Positions 43,035-52,793 of a stretch of 64,000 nt of DNA are shown here, piece by piece. The notes under the pieces were generated by a model, which was not told the DNA's origin, did no database searches, and saw nothing but the letters and a program-made list of their open reading frames with translations. Origin of the DNA: Arthrobacter sp. P2b (lineage in GTDB: Bacteria > Actinomycetota > Actinomycetes > Actinomycetales > Micrococcaceae); NCBI RefSeq assembly GCF_900168295.1, contig NZ_FVZL01000017.1, forward strand, positions 1-64,000, given 5' to 3'. The first letter of the stretch is position 1, and each line of letters starts with the position of its first letter. Position numbers and translations under genes: made by a program.

Positions 43035-43449
43035 GGGCCTGGGGGAGTGGGACGACGAGCTGGAGGACACCGCAGCCCCCACTGAGCCGGCCGAGGAGGA
43101 CTCTGACGCGCCCGAGCTGTTCTACCAGAACGTCGCCGAATTCGTCAGCGACAAGCTGGCCACCAGCTACCGCCGGCAGCTCAACGTGCAGGGCGGGGTG
43201 ACCTGGTGCCCGCAGTGGTGGAAGCACGCGGAAGCGATCAGCCGGCTCGAAGCCCTCTGGCGGGCCTGGGAATTTCTGCGCGTGGACGGCACCACAGGGA
43301 TGAGCGTGTGGTGGCGTGACCACGCAGACCACCACATGTCCGTTCTGCTCTCAACTGATGGGCCGTTCAGGGGCTGCAGCCCGGACGACGGCCACCGCTC
43401 CAAACTCGTTCCTCTGCCCTGTGAGGAACCGCCCGCAGGGCTGTTCTAA
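43027..43449 (+). CDS. DUF4913-like protein, 140 aa
   Basis: An acidic N-terminus (TEPAEEDSDAPE) is followed by the characteristic LFYQNVAEFVSDKLATSYRR, WCPQWWKHAEAISRLEALWRA, and WWRDHADHHMSVLLSTDGPF. These fit DUF4913, found next to TraG on actinobacterial plasmids. Overlaps the coupling-protein stop by 8 bases and ends the operon. The function of the family is unknown; an accessory role in DNA processing is inferred from linkage. Confidence 0.8.
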   Translation: MTEGLGEWDDELEDTAAPTEPAEEDSDAPELFYQNVAEFVSDKLATSYRRQLNVQGGVTWCPQWWKHAEAISRLEALWRAWEFLRVDGTTGMSVWWRDHADHHMSVLLSTDGPFRGCSPDDGHRSKLVPLPCEEPPAGLF

Positions 43450-43490
43450 ATCGCGTGATGGTGGCCAGCGCTCCAAGGTGGCCACGCGCG

Positions 43491-43610
43491 CTGTCCATAG
43501 TTGGGGTCAATCCGGGTTATCCACGGCTGGAATCGGGAGCCATCAGGAAAGCTCCCTCAGCAGCAGTAGCGGTGGATAACCCATCAGGACTGTCCCCGGC
43601 TGTGGGCAGC
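43491..43610. repeat. 120-bp structured repeat, copy 2 (DnaA-box-like dyad)
   Basis: Partner of 3527-3647 in the same orientation. Outer arms GGGTTATCCAC (43514-43524) and GTGGATAACCC (43572-43582); inner arms GGGAGC (43535-43540) and GCTCCC (43551-43556). The dyads are identical to copy 1 while the inner loop differs (CATCAGGAAA here, CATGGGGAA there). It directly follows the transfer operon, so terminator, oriT or resolution roles are all possible. Confidence 0.75.
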
Positions 43611-43696
43611 GAACTCAATTGTCTAGAGGGGTGTCTGGACAACTGCACGTTTGCAGATTTTTTCGGCCAGACTCTAGTGGCGTCTGCTCGTACCTT

Positions 43697-44935
43697 TTAC
43701 ACCTTCCCTTTCAAGTAAACGGATCCGAGGGCTGAAGAGCCCCCCTGATTCATAATGTCCAGGGCGAGCCCGCGGACAATCTCCAAGGCGTCTGCTTCAG
43801 AACCGGCCGACTCAACCAAGGCTGTAACAGGTTGAAAGTCGTAGATCGGCGCCAAATCGTTTCTATCGTGAAGATGGCCGCCTTGGTCGAAAGTGCGGAT
43901 AAAAATTGGGTGACCAGCGATGGGTGAGACCATGCTGATGCTGACTTGAAAATCTCCAACCACTGATAACCCATCTGCGGCTGCGCGGATAAGTTGAAGG
44001 AGGTAGGCAGGTAATGTTTGGGCGTCCATAACATGGACATCAGTTGCCGCATTCCACGTTTGATCCCGAGCCTCCACCGCCTTGACAGCTAAACTGACGC
44101 TTCCGTCATCGTGGACGTCTACGATCCCCCGAATCTCTCCCCTAGAAGGTTCTGTTGACCTCCATTTTCGGTATCCCGGACGAGGATTCAAGCCAACGTT
44201 TTCCATTCCCGTCCGGTCGACTAAGAACGGATTGCTTGACATGAGGGAAGCCAGAATGTTCTGGGCAATATCACGGGGGATCCGTCCGGCATAGCCCGGC
44301 CGTGGACGTGTTGGCTGAGCGGCTGCAACCAGCCAAACACTGCTCCGAGGGATACCGAGCACGGTCCGCTCCATCAATTGAGCTAGAGAAACATCCGCTG
44401 TCCGACGATCCTCGAAACGACGACGGTACGCCTGCTCAATATCGCGTTCGTTCATGTCGACAGTGTGAGAACCATACCGTCGCGGGGCACGGATAGAACC
44501 CCTCTGCATAACGAAGTGTGGCGTATCCGGGCTTGCCGGGATATTCAGAATCACCGCGCGGGACTGCCCGGCGTCCTCTCCTGCGACCAGCGTAAACTCC
44601 AGCCCGTGCACGGGAGGCTGGATCAGCGAGTAGGCCCAGCTGCGAAGCCGCTGTTCTATCGACTCATCCCATTCGGTCACTGATTCAATGTGGTCCGCCA
44701 TGGATCCTGCCTCAGCCATCCCATAAATGATCATGCCGCCACCGTTATTGACCATAGCGGCAACGTCCTTAGCAAATTCCACGCTGGCAGCTGGGTTTTG
44801 CCGGTTAGGCAGTTCCTTCTTCCAGTCGAGGTCATCGCGTTCCTGAACCTGTTGTTCAATTGCCTTTAGTAGCAGTGAAAATTCAAGTGCGGAGGAAGAA
44901 TGGCCCAGGGCGCGGTGGAGTGGCGTGATTGGCAT
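43697..44935 (-). CDS. AlbA_2/Schlafen-like domain protein, 412 aa
   Basis: The N-terminal AlbA_2 domain (residues 33-175) shows LDWKKELPNRQNP, FAKDVAAMVNNGGGMIIYGM and GSIRAPRRYGSHTVDMNERD, the usual DNA/RNA-binding Schlafen-like signature. The C-terminal 230 residues are not recognised. Such proteins are regulators or defence factors, and some Schlafen-like proteins cleave RNA. It is a single gene pointing left, between the transfer region and the catabolic island. Confidence 0.75.
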   Translation of the reverse strand: MPITPLHRALGHSSSALEFSLLLKAIEQQVQERDDLDWKKELPNRQNPAASVEFAKDVAAMVNNGGGMIIYGMAEAGSMADHIESVTEWDESIEQRLRSWAYSLIQPPVHGLEFTLVAGEDAGQSRAVILNIPASPDTPHFVMQRGSIRAPRRYGSHTVDMNERDIEQAYRRRFEDRRTADVSLAQLMERTVLGIPRSSVWLVAAAQPTRPRPGYAGRIPRDIAQNILASLMSSNPFLVDRTGMENVGLNPRPGYRKWRSTEPSRGEIRGIVDVHDDGSVSLAVKAVEARDQTWNAATDVHVMDAQTLPAYLLQLIRAAADGLSVVGDFQVSISMVSPIAGHPIFIRTFDQGGHLHDRNDLAPIYDFQPVTALVESAGSEADALEIVRGLALDIMNQGGSSALGSVYLKGKV

Positions 44936-45330
44936 AGGTGCATTCTCGCATCTAGGTTCCGAGCATCTTGAAGCTGATCAGGTCAGCCCGAGGTAATCAC
45001 GTCTCAACCAGTGCGGCATGTCTACCCGCTGACTCCAAAGCCGCGCCATTTTATCGCTGCGATTCAAAAGCTACAGTCCACAAATCGACCTGCACGTTCT
45101 AAAACGTCAGTCCCCCTGTAGTCAGGCTGAGGTCTAAGACCCGCAGCCTCGGGCGCCATGAAAAGCTTATTGGGGCCTTAATCTGACGCTCTCTTACCCT
45201 CCGCCGGACGTCAGGTTGGGGTGTACGGCAACCTGACAGTGGTTGAAGTGCTATCCATTCGAGCTTCGAGACGGGTACTGCTAGGTCCACTGCTTCAAGT
45301 GAGGTGTGGCCGCTCCGGAAGCCCTCCGAG
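44936..45330. other. Non-coding boundary between transfer region and catabolic island
   Basis: No gene is supported. It contains ACGTT-CTAA-AACGT (about 45093-45106). At 45033-45076, on the minus strand, lies a sequence with CAGCGATAAAATGGCGCGGC resembling the start of the 50-bp repeats at 19961 and 22309. It may be the worn end of the element that brought the catabolic genes. Confidence 0.45.
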
Positions 45331-46602
45331 CTACCCCAGCACCTCCAACTCCTGAAGCTTTCCAAGCGCCACGCCGGCCATAAATTGTGCCTGATCAACG
45401 AGGATACTGTCGTCAAACACTGCCTTGGGCGAATGCATGGGAGCCCACTCCATGGGGTCGATATCTGGAGACCCAGCTCCGAGGTGCCCGTACGCTCCGG
45501 GGACCTCCACGAGGACTCGGGAGAAATCGTCAGAGCCGGTCCTGGGGGACGGGCTGGGCACGAACCGGTGCTCTCCGAAGAATGTCCGTGCTGTCCTGCC
45601 CCAGAGTTCGGCGTCACTGTCGTGATTGACGGTGGCCGGCATAACTGGAGTGAACGTTGCGTCGGCTGTCAGTTGATGAGCGGACGCCAGTTGCCGGATA
45701 AGATCCGGCAACTCCTGTGCGAGCCGTGCTTCGACACCGGGGCTGAAAGATCTGACGCTGGCCCTGAATTCCGCCGAATCAGGTATGACATTAGAGGCGG
45801 AACCGCCATGGAACTGGCCCACGGAAAGAACCACGGGATCAAAAACGTTGAATCGCCGGGTGATGTACGTCTGTAGCGCTCCAAGCATTTCAGCAGCTAC
45901 CTGTATGGGATCCAGAGCCTGGAAGGGGCGGGAACCGTGCCCACCACGCCCGATAACCTTGACGGACAGATCTCCGAAGGCTGCCATGTAGGAGCCGGCC
46001 CGGGTCGTGAACACGCCTGACGGCATGTCTGAAACGACATGCAGGGCGTAGGCAGCATCCGGTCGCCTGCCGGCTGCATTAAGAACGCCTTCCTCCAGCA
46101 TGATGCGGGCCCCGTCATGTCCTTCCTCCCCCGGTTGGAACATGAAGATGACGTCGCCGGTCAGGCTGTGACGTACGGACGAGAGCAAGCGGGCGGCACC
46201 AATCAGGCCCGCTGTATGCAGGTCATGACCGCAGGCATGCATTGCGCCATTGGTCGAGGCAAAGGGTATACCCGTTTTTTCTGCCACAGGAAGGGCGTCC
46301 ATGTCCCCTCTAAGCAGTACAGTACGACGGCTCCCAACGGGGGACTGGGTGGCCCCGCCCCGGAGTACCGCAACCACGGACGAGGCCGCTTTTCCCAGGC
46401 TTATTTCGAGGTCGAGTCCCTTGAGTGCCTCAAGGACCCGGGCCTGGCTGCGGGGCAGATACAGGCCGACTTCAGGATCGGTGTGCATTTCCCTACGGAA
46501 ATCGACCAGGTCGCTTCCAAAGGCCGGGATCGCCGCCGTGGCGCCCTCAAGGAAACTCAGCGGTGAAAACCGCACCGTATCTGTCGTTGAAGTATCTGTC
46601 AT
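45331..46602 (-). CDS. M20-family amidohydrolase (HipO/AbgB-like)
   Basis: A zinc aminoacylase-type hydrolase of 423 aa. The metal site is visible in MHACGHDLHTAGL and PGEEGHDGARIMLEEG, the substrate domain in GRGGHGSRPFQALDPIQVA, and SDDFSRVL near the end. The family cleaves N-acyl amino acids or hippurate-like amides. In this cluster it could hydrolyse an N-acylated or gamma-glutamylated intermediate or an amide substrate. The ATG giving MTDTSTTD is preferred. It is the last gene of the leftward catabolic group. Confidence 0.88.
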   Translation of the reverse strand: MTDTSTTDTVRFSPLSFLEGATAAIPAFGSDLVDFRREMHTDPEVGLYLPRSQARVLEALKGLDLEISLGKAASSVVAVLRGGATQSPVGSRRTVLLRGDMDALPVAEKTGIPFASTNGAMHACGHDLHTAGLIGAARLLSSVRHSLTGDVIFMFQPGEEGHDGARIMLEEGVLNAAGRRPDAAYALHVVSDMPSGVFTTRAGSYMAAFGDLSVKVIGRGGHGSRPFQALDPIQVAAEMLGALQTYITRRFNVFDPVVLSVGQFHGGSASNVIPDSAEFRASVRSFSPGVEARLAQELPDLIRQLASAHQLTADATFTPVMPATVNHDSDAELWGRTARTFFGEHRFVPSPSPRTGSDDFSRVLVEVPGAYGHLGAGSPDIDPMEWAPMHSPKAVFDDSILVDQAQFMAGVALGKLQELEVLG

Positions 46603-46757
46603 TGAAGGGCTTTCTCGTCTCATGTTGCCAGGCCCTGGCCTGCTGCTTGCCCGAGAGGGCGCGGAGCCTCCGCCTTAGCCAGGCGTCACGTTTCTGGAAT
46701 GTCTGTCGCAGGCCTCGCAGGGCCTCGCTTACGCTTTGGTGGGGTCGGATATGGCGC

Positions 46758-48254
46758 CTAGAGCGGGAAATCCGTCCTGTCCACGCCAACCACGCGGTCG
46801 CCGGTAAAGAAGCGTACGCCGTACTGGGGACCGTGGCCTCCAATACCGCTGGTACCCCAGAAACTCTGGCGCGAATTGCCGGCCAGGTCGCTCATGAACG
46901 TGCCGTTGATGCGGACTTCACCGGCACGAATACGGGATGCCACGTCGATGGCCCGTGTTTCGTCACTGCCGAATACGTAGGCATCAAGACCGGTTGCCGG
47001 TCCGTTTGCATGGCTAAGCGCCTCTTCAACGGAATGCACGGAATGTACCGTGACCAGTGGCCCGAAGAGTTCTTCCGCGGCGGCTCCGGCCGGACATCCG
47101 ACGATCATCCCCGGTGCCAGGAACCAGCCGTTAAGATCTGGTAGATCGCCGGCAGTGACCAGCGTTCCCCCCAGTTCGACGAGTCGATTCACTGCGGCTA
47201 CCAAACCATCACGCTGCCGCTCAAACGCAAGGGGACCCACTTCCGTTGTCTCATCCAAGGCATTTCCGACCCGAAGCTTACTGAGTTCGAACTTCATAGC
47301 TTCAACGAAACGGTCGTGAACCGACCCGTCAACCAGTACCTTGCCGGGCGCCTCGCACCACTGGCCATTGAGACGGGTCATGCCCTGCACAATGGACTGT
47401 GCCGCTGAGCTGACATCGGCATCATCCAGAATGATCACGGGATTGTTGGATCCGAGCTCCATCTGCATGACAGCCAGATTGGACGCCGCAGCCTTCGCGA
47501 CCGTTCGGCCTGCCGAATCGCCGCCTGTAAACGAAAGAGCCTCGATGCGGGGATCCGAGGTCAGCAGTGATCCTGTCTCCGAATTCCCATGAACCAGTTG
47601 AAACGCGGCGCTCGGGTAATCGAGTTCGGTCATGGCGGCGACGATCGATTCAGCGAAGAGCTGGCAACCTCCGGGGGCGTTCTCGGAGGGCTTGAGGATG
47701 ACCGGGCAACCAGCCGCCATTGCTGCCGCCACCTTGCCTACCACGGTGAAGGTTGGAGCATTCCAGGGGCCAACGATGAGGGCCGGGCCGAGCGCCTTGC
47801 GCAGGATGACCACAGACCGGTCACCGCCGTCAAGGGTCTCCGACTCGCCAAGCTGCTCCGCTTCAGCGATAGTTCCCCGGACTCTGTCCCCGAGTGCACC
47901 GGCAATCAGGCGAGTGGTCCGGATAGGGACTCCCGTGTTGATGCTGTCCTGCAGCGCGATTTCTTCGCTCTGAGCATCGAGAGATGCGGCTACCTTCGTC
48001 AGGAGCTTAAGACGGTCCCGGAGTTTGATGTCTTCAAGTTTCCCGGACTCGTGCAGTGTCGCCGCTGCGGCGAGTGCGCACTCGACGTCAGCCTTTCCGG
48101 TCTTTCGCATCGGCTGCCGGGGTTCGCCCGTATTTGGGTTGGAAAGGTAGCGGCCGTTTTCGTCAAGCTGAAGCCATACGCCATCGACAAAGGAGCGTTG
48201 CTCGACAAGGTCGGGGGTGTTAGCGGTCAGTTGTGCTAGTCCTTCAGCAGTCAT
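46758..48254 (-). CDS. NAD(P)-dependent aldehyde dehydrogenase
   Basis: 498 aa. The N-terminal Rossmann domain has the fold signatures GPALIVGPWNAPTF and PVILKPSENAPGG. The catalytic pair is Glu in MQMELGSNNPVII and Cys in LNGQWCEAPGKVLVDG. It oxidises an aldehyde, presumably from the ADH encoded downstream on its right, to an acid. Distinct from the second aldehyde dehydrogenase at 53205, implying two aldehyde steps or two branches of the pathway. Confidence 0.92.
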   Translation of the reverse strand: MTAEGLAQLTANTPDLVEQRSFVDGVWLQLDENGRYLSNPNTGEPRQPMRKTGKADVECALAAAATLHESGKLEDIKLRDRLKLLTKVAASLDAQSEEIALQDSINTGVPIRTTRLIAGALGDRVRGTIAEAEQLGESETLDGGDRSVVILRKALGPALIVGPWNAPTFTVVGKVAAAMAAGCPVILKPSENAPGGCQLFAESIVAAMTELDYPSAAFQLVHGNSETGSLLTSDPRIEALSFTGGDSAGRTVAKAAASNLAVMQMELGSNNPVIILDDADVSSAAQSIVQGMTRLNGQWCEAPGKVLVDGSVHDRFVEAMKFELSKLRVGNALDETTEVGPLAFERQRDGLVAAVNRLVELGGTLVTAGDLPDLNGWFLAPGMIVGCPAGAAAEELFGPLVTVHSVHSVEEALSHANGPATGLDAYVFGSDETRAIDVASRIRAGEVRINGTFMSDLAGNSRQSFWGTSGIGGHGPQYGVRFFTGDRVVGVDRTDFPL

Positions 48255-48460
48255 TCAAGGTGCTCCTCTGGTTTTCGTTGTTGTCTTTGTCGTCCAGGAC
48301 CAGCGACGGCAGGGGCTGGGCATTGACGTTTGACCGTTTATGTTCGGGAGGATTTGCAGCGCCACGTTGCGCAGCTTTCGTTGCCGCGCTGGCCGTGGCG
48401 CAAATCAGACCGTGATCGGCTTAACAGTGAGCTGCCAAACGGTCTTCAAAGTTGTCCGGA

Positions 48461-49576
48461 TCACAGTTGCCTGTCGGTCATGTTCAGCACAACTCGGATC
48501 GTCGAGGCTTCCGCCATCGCTTCGAATCCCTCGTCGATACGTTCGAAGGGCAGTTCCTTGGTGACCATTGCGTCGAGATCCAGTCGGTTGTTCAGGTAGT
48601 GGTCCGTGAACATGTCGACGTCGCTGAGGAACCTGTTCGCGCCCATGTAGGCGCCTTGCAGGTGTCGGTCGCCGTATACGAGTGCATCTGCGGGGATACG
48701 CAGTTCGGACCCTGTGGGCATGAGACCGAGGATGGTGGCGGTTCCGTTCGGGCGCAGGAGCGAAAAGGCGAGTTCCGCTGTCTGGCTGCGGCCCACCGCC
48801 TCGATTGCATGGCTGACACCTTGGGGAAGAAGTGATCGGACCTGGATGAGTGTTTCTGTCGGGTCGGATGATGAGACAACAGTGTCCGTGGCACCGAAGT
48901 TGCGGGCGAGCTCCAGCTTCGCCGGCACTGCGTCAATGGCAATGATTCGTCGTGCCCCAGCCAACCTGGCACCTTGAATGGCCGCTATTCCGACACCGCC
49001 GCAACCGATTACGGCAACAGTATCCTCTGGCCCTACCTTTGCGCCGTGAATAACCGCGCCGACTCCTGTACTAATGCAGCAACCGAGAAGACACGCCACC
49101 TGGGGAGGCAGATCCGAGCCGACCACTGCAACGGATGCCTCCTTCACGAGGAAGGCCTCTGCAAATGCGCCGATACCGCCGAGCGACTCAACGCTTGATC
49201 CATCAGGTGAGAGCAGCCTGGGTCGCTGCCGCTCACGCATCGAGTCGACTCGTTCGCACTGGGTCGGGCGCCCGCTTATGCAGTTGCGGCATGCCCCGCA
49301 GGAGGGGGTGACCGTTGCCACGACCCTTTCACCAGTCTTAATTCTTGTGACTGCAGAACCGACGCGCTCGACAATGCCTGCGACTTCATGCCCGAGGACC
49401 ACCGGCAGGGAGATATCCAGCGACCCCTTCAGATAGTGCAGATCGCTATGGCAAAGGCCCACTCGCTCGGTCCGGATGAGAACCTCATTGTCCTCCGGAT
49501 CATCAAGCAGCAGTTCGCGGATCTGAAGAGGGGCTCCGGGCTTTTCCAGCACGGCGGCAAGAATCGGTGTAGTCAC
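48461..49576 (-). CDS. Zinc alcohol dehydrogenase (class III/NDMA-dependent-like)
   Basis: 371 aa medium-chain dehydrogenase. The catalytic zinc site is Cys42 (GLCHSDLH) with GHE (62-64); the structural zinc is held by Cys93, 96, 99 and 107. The nucleotide site is VIGCGGVGIAAIQGA. It oxidises a primary or aromatic alcohol or amino alcohol to the aldehyde. A partial copy of the island operator (ATGTGC at 49682-49687) lies about 105 bases before its start. Confidence 0.92.
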   Translation of the reverse strand: MTTPILAAVLEKPGAPLQIRELLLDDPEDNEVLIRTERVGLCHSDLHYLKGSLDISLPVVLGHEVAGIVERVGSAVTRIKTGERVVATVTPSCGACRNCISGRPTQCERVDSMRERQRPRLLSPDGSSVESLGGIGAFAEAFLVKEASVAVVGSDLPPQVACLLGCCISTGVGAVIHGAKVGPEDTVAVIGCGGVGIAAIQGARLAGARRIIAIDAVPAKLELARNFGATDTVVSSSDPTETLIQVRSLLPQGVSHAIEAVGRSQTAELAFSLLRPNGTATILGLMPTGSELRIPADALVYGDRHLQGAYMGANRFLSDVDMFTDHYLNNRLDLDAMVTKELPFERIDEGFEAMAEASTIRVVLNMTDRQL

Positions 49577-49681
49577 TTGGCTTCCTTGGTGGTTGAGGAG
49601 CTGGCAGATGGGTCGCTTCGACCATCTTCAGCCCTGCTCGAGTTTCAAAAGTGTGTGGACGGAACAGCCTTTACGAGCACT

Positions 49682-49698
49682 ATGTGCAACCTGACCAG
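49682..49698. promoter_or_regulatory. Half-site of the island operator before the alcohol dehydrogenase gene
   Basis: ATGTGC-AACCT-GACCAG has a perfect left half of the ATGTGC-N5-GCACAT operator and the same AACC spacer start as the site at 63986, but a poor right half. It sits about 105 bases upstream of the leftward alcohol dehydrogenase gene. It may be a weak site or coincidence. Confidence 0.35.
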
Positions 49699-49727
49699 CG
49701 CGGACGTTGGAACGGCCGGGATCAGTG

Positions 49728-51092
49728 TCAGCTTCCGGTTCCAACTCGGGATCCATGCCGGTTCTCACCTACAGCGGCCCAGCGCTTAACGTGACGTTCC
49801 ATGGCGCGGAGGGCTTTTTCCAGCTTCGCCAGCAGTTCCCGTGTCTCCTCTTCGGTGATCACCAAGGGCGGGGACAGAATCACGGCATTGTTCAGCGGGG
49901 CGATCCCGGCCGGGTAGACAAGGAGCCCTTGGTCCAGGCATTCATCGACGAATAGGCCAGCCGCTCCCAGCGCAGGATCGGGTGCCTGCTTGCTTTCCTG
50001 GTCCATAACGAACTCGAAGCCCCAGAGCAGGCCCCGCCCACGGACGTCGGCGATGCAGCGGTACCTTGTTGCCAGGGAGAGCAGACCCTCTTCAAGCTGC
50101 TTCCCCCGTTGCCGGACGTTCGCGAGGATATCCTCGCGTTCCATGAAGTCCAGGACCGCCAGGCAGGTCGCTGCCCCCAGTGGGTTCCCCGAGAAGGTGT
50201 GCCCGAACGGAGCGACGCCGCTGCCCTCTCTGAGCGCCTCGACGATGTGGCTCCGCAGCAGGACGCCCGCAACAGGGGAGTATCCGGCACTCATTCCTTT
50301 GCCGATAAGAAGAAGGTCCGGCACGACGTCCTCGTAGGAACTCGCGAACCAGTCGCCCGTGCGCCCCATTCCCGTGATGACCTCATCGATGATCAGCAGC
50401 ACGTCCAGCCGATCACAAATGTCGCGAAGGCGGGCGAAGTAGCCGGCCGGCGGCGTCAGGACCCCGCCGGCGGCTCCTACGATTGGTTCGACGATGACTG
50501 CCGCGACTGTGCCGGGGTCCTCGTTCTGAATGGCGTCTTCGAAGGCTTTCGCAGCCCGCGCAGCGTACACTTCCTCGCTCTCGCCTAGCAGGGCGAAGCG
50601 GTAGGCGTAGGCCGGCGGGGCGAAGGAGAACGCATGGAGCAAGGATCCGTAGTCGGGGCGGCGTGCTGCATGCCCGGACATCGACAGGGCGCCCATTGTC
50701 ATGCCGTGATAGCTGATGGTCCTGCCAAGGATTTTGACTTTGCCTGGGAGCTCCCTTTCGCGCCAGTAGCTCACTGCGGTGCGGATGGCGTATTCGGATG
50801 CTTCGGACCCGCTATTGACGAAAAACGCCATATCGAGGTCCCCGGGAGCGATGTCGGTGAGCCGGCGGGCGAGTTCTTCAGCGGGCTGGTTGGTGAACTG
50901 GGTTCTATACGTAAAAGCTACGCGGCGGCACTGTTCTTTCACCGCCTCCGCAATTTCGTCCACGCCGTGACCAATGCTGGCGGTCATGGCGCCGCTTGAA
51001 CCATCCAGGTACTGGCGCCCTTCCGTGTCATACAGGAAGATGCCTTCGCCGTAGGCAACTGTCGGGTACTTCTTGTCGATGATTTGCTTCAA
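49728..51092 (-). CDS. Class III pyridoxal-phosphate aminotransferase
   Basis: 454 aa. The fold-type I, class III signature is visible: VNSGSEASEYAIRTA, YHGMTMGALSMSGH, LLIIDEVITGMGRTG, and the PLP lysine in LLIGKGMSAGYSP. The family transaminates omega-amino acids, GABA, beta-alanine, diamines or amino alcohols. Here it would turn the amine end of the degradation intermediate into an aldehyde for one of the aldehyde dehydrogenases. Encoded between the alcohol dehydrogenase and the permease. Confidence 0.92.
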   Translation of the reverse strand: MKQIIDKKYPTVAYGEGIFLYDTEGRQYLDGSSGAMTASIGHGVDEIAEAVKEQCRRVAFTYRTQFTNQPAEELARRLTDIAPGDLDMAFFVNSGSEASEYAIRTAVSYWRERELPGKVKILGRTISYHGMTMGALSMSGHAARRPDYGSLLHAFSFAPPAYAYRFALLGESEEVYAARAAKAFEDAIQNEDPGTVAAVIVEPIVGAAGGVLTPPAGYFARLRDICDRLDVLLIIDEVITGMGRTGDWFASSYEDVVPDLLLIGKGMSAGYSPVAGVLLRSHIVEALREGSGVAPFGHTFSGNPLGAATCLAVLDFMEREDILANVRQRGKQLEEGLLSLATRYRCIADVRGRGLLWGFEFVMDQESKQAPDPALGAAGLFVDECLDQGLLVYPAGIAPLNNAVILSPPLVITEEETRELLAKLEKALRAMERHVKRWAAVGENRHGSRVGTGS

Positions 51093-51296
51093 CAGTGCGC
51101 TGTCGGAAATGGGAAGCTCCTAAATATCGGCAGCTGCTCTCGCAGCTCACTATCTGCAGTGACGGGTGGGGAAATCTCTGGAAGATCTTTTGTCCATGGG
51201 CGCGAGTGGCCGGCCGCGCCTTGCGCAGCCGGCCACCATTACCGTCGTTCCCAAGAAGGCTCGTGCGACGGCGGCTACGGAGATGAGTCTTTGTTC

Positions 51297-52793
51297 CTAA
51301 ATCCCTGCGGAACTTTCTTCGCTGCTGGAACCTGCCGGGATCAGTGCGGCATACGTCGCCGGCCGCTTGGATCGCATAACCAGCGCGGTAGTCACGCCGC
51401 CCAGGAAGAGTGCAGCCATGAGCGTCAACAGTATTCCCGCCGCCAAGTCGCCGCCGACGAGAAGCCCGAAGTTCTGAAGGACCAGAAAGACAATTCCCCC
51501 GAGTCCGAGAAGGGCAAGCGCGGGGGCCAGCAACGTGCCCCAGACCTTCTTGTTGTGTGCATTCCTCCGGAAGAACACGATCACCGCGAGTGACGTGAGA
51601 GCCATCAGAACAACGATGCCCAATGTGGCCGAGCCTGAGAACCAGGTGTAGGCCTGCGTTACCGGGTCGAGCCCGATGATCGCCTCGACACCAAGCAGTG
51701 CTATCGCAACTACCGAGACGATCAAGGCTGCCCTGGATGGAGCGTGGTGACGTGGGTGGATTGCACCAAGTCCAGACGGAAGAACACCTTGCGTACCAAG
51801 GGTAAAGAGGTACCGGGTCAGTACGTTCTGGAAGGTGAGGATGCAGGCGAAAAGGCTGGTGATGAGGAAAACCTGGAGCAGAGTGGCAAGGAGCGGGGAC
51901 ACGTACTGTCCCGCGAGCCCTACAACAATGCTGGTGGGGTCGTTCGTCGCGACTTCGACTATCTGGCTGCTTCCGACTCCCGCCTGGAGTGCCCAGGCAG
52001 TGAAAGTGTAGAAGATGCCGACGCCGATAACGGCGATATAGGTTGCCCGCGGGATAGTGCGGTCGGGGTCACGTGCTTCGTTCCGGAAGACGGCGGTGGC
52101 CTCAAAGCCGATGAATGAGAAGAAGGCAAACATGACGCCCAGAGGCGGGACACCTTCACCCAAACGCGCGGGGGACAGCGAGTCAGCACTCAACCCTTCC
52201 GCGCCGCCGTGGACAATCACCCCGATGTTTACTGCCAGCAGAACGACTGTTTCGATGACCAGGACCACGCCCAGCACCTTGGCGGAGAGCTCGACGTCCC
52301 GGTATGCAAGAGCACCGCAGGTTGCCATCAGCACCAGACTGCACAGCCACCAGGGAAGTTCCGGGCCGCCCAGATCGTGAACCGTGGTCTGGGCCGCTGA
52401 CCCCAGGTATGAACACAGCGCAAGAAACAGCAGCAAGTATGTTCCGAGCGCAAAAGTGGCAGCCCCCATGCCAACACCTCGGCCCAGCCCCGTTTGGATG
52501 TAGGAATAGAATGCTCCAGCATTTTTTACAAAGGGCGTCATCCTCGTAAAACCAACGGCAAACAGAAACAGAATAGCGGTCGCGATAAGGAAGAACAGCG
52601 GACCGCCCGTGCTTCCCGATGCAGAAACGACAACAGGCCAGCCAGCCACGACAGCTGTCATGGGCGCAGCTCCCGCCACAACCATGAACACAATCGACCG
52701 GACTCCCAGGCCCCTGCTGAGCAAGCGGTCTGGGCTCAAGATTCCGTTGGGTCCCGCATCCACCGGCTCAAATTTAACATCTTTAGTTGCCAT
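51297..52793 (-). CDS. APC-family amino acid/amine permease
   Basis: 498 aa with about 12-14 membrane spans (e.g. GVRSIVFMVVAGAAPMTAVVAGWPVVV; GPLFFLIATAILFLFAVGF; FFSFIGFEATAVFRNEARDPDRTIPRATY, the APC hallmark loop). I take the ATG with CAGGAGGGACGA before it. It probably imports the amine or amino acid degraded by the island. First gene of the leftward group; its promoter region is shared with the rightward aldehyde dehydrogenase and contains the island operator. Confidence 0.9.
   Translation of the reverse strand: MATKDVKFEPVDAGPNGILSPDRLLSRGLGVRSIVFMVVAGAAPMTAVVAGWPVVVSASGSTGGPLFFLIATAILFLFAVGFTRMTPFVKNAGAFYSYIQTGLGRGVGMGAATFALGTYLLLFLALCSYLGSAAQTTVHDLGGPELPWWLCSLVLMATCGALAYRDVELSAKVLGVVLVIETVVLLAVNIGVIVHGGAEGLSADSLSPARLGEGVPPLGVMFAFFSFIGFEATAVFRNEARDPDRTIPRATYIAVIGVGIFYTFTAWALQAGVGSSQIVEVATNDPTSIVVGLAGQYVSPLLATLLQVFLITSLFACILTFQNVLTRYLFTLGTQGVLPSGLGAIHPRHHAPSRAALIVSVVAIALLGVEAIIGLDPVTQAYTWFSGSATLGIVVLMALTSLAVIVFFRRNAHNKKVWGTLLAPALALLGLGGIVFLVLQNFGLLVGGDLAAGILLTLMAALFLGGVTTALVMRSKRPATYAALIPAGSSSEESSAGI

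Noticed and set aside
41568..43082. A 504-codon minus-strand frame opposite the coupling protein
   Set aside because: High GC keeps the antisense frame open. TraG has intact motifs and operon overlaps; the antisense product has a low-complexity composition.
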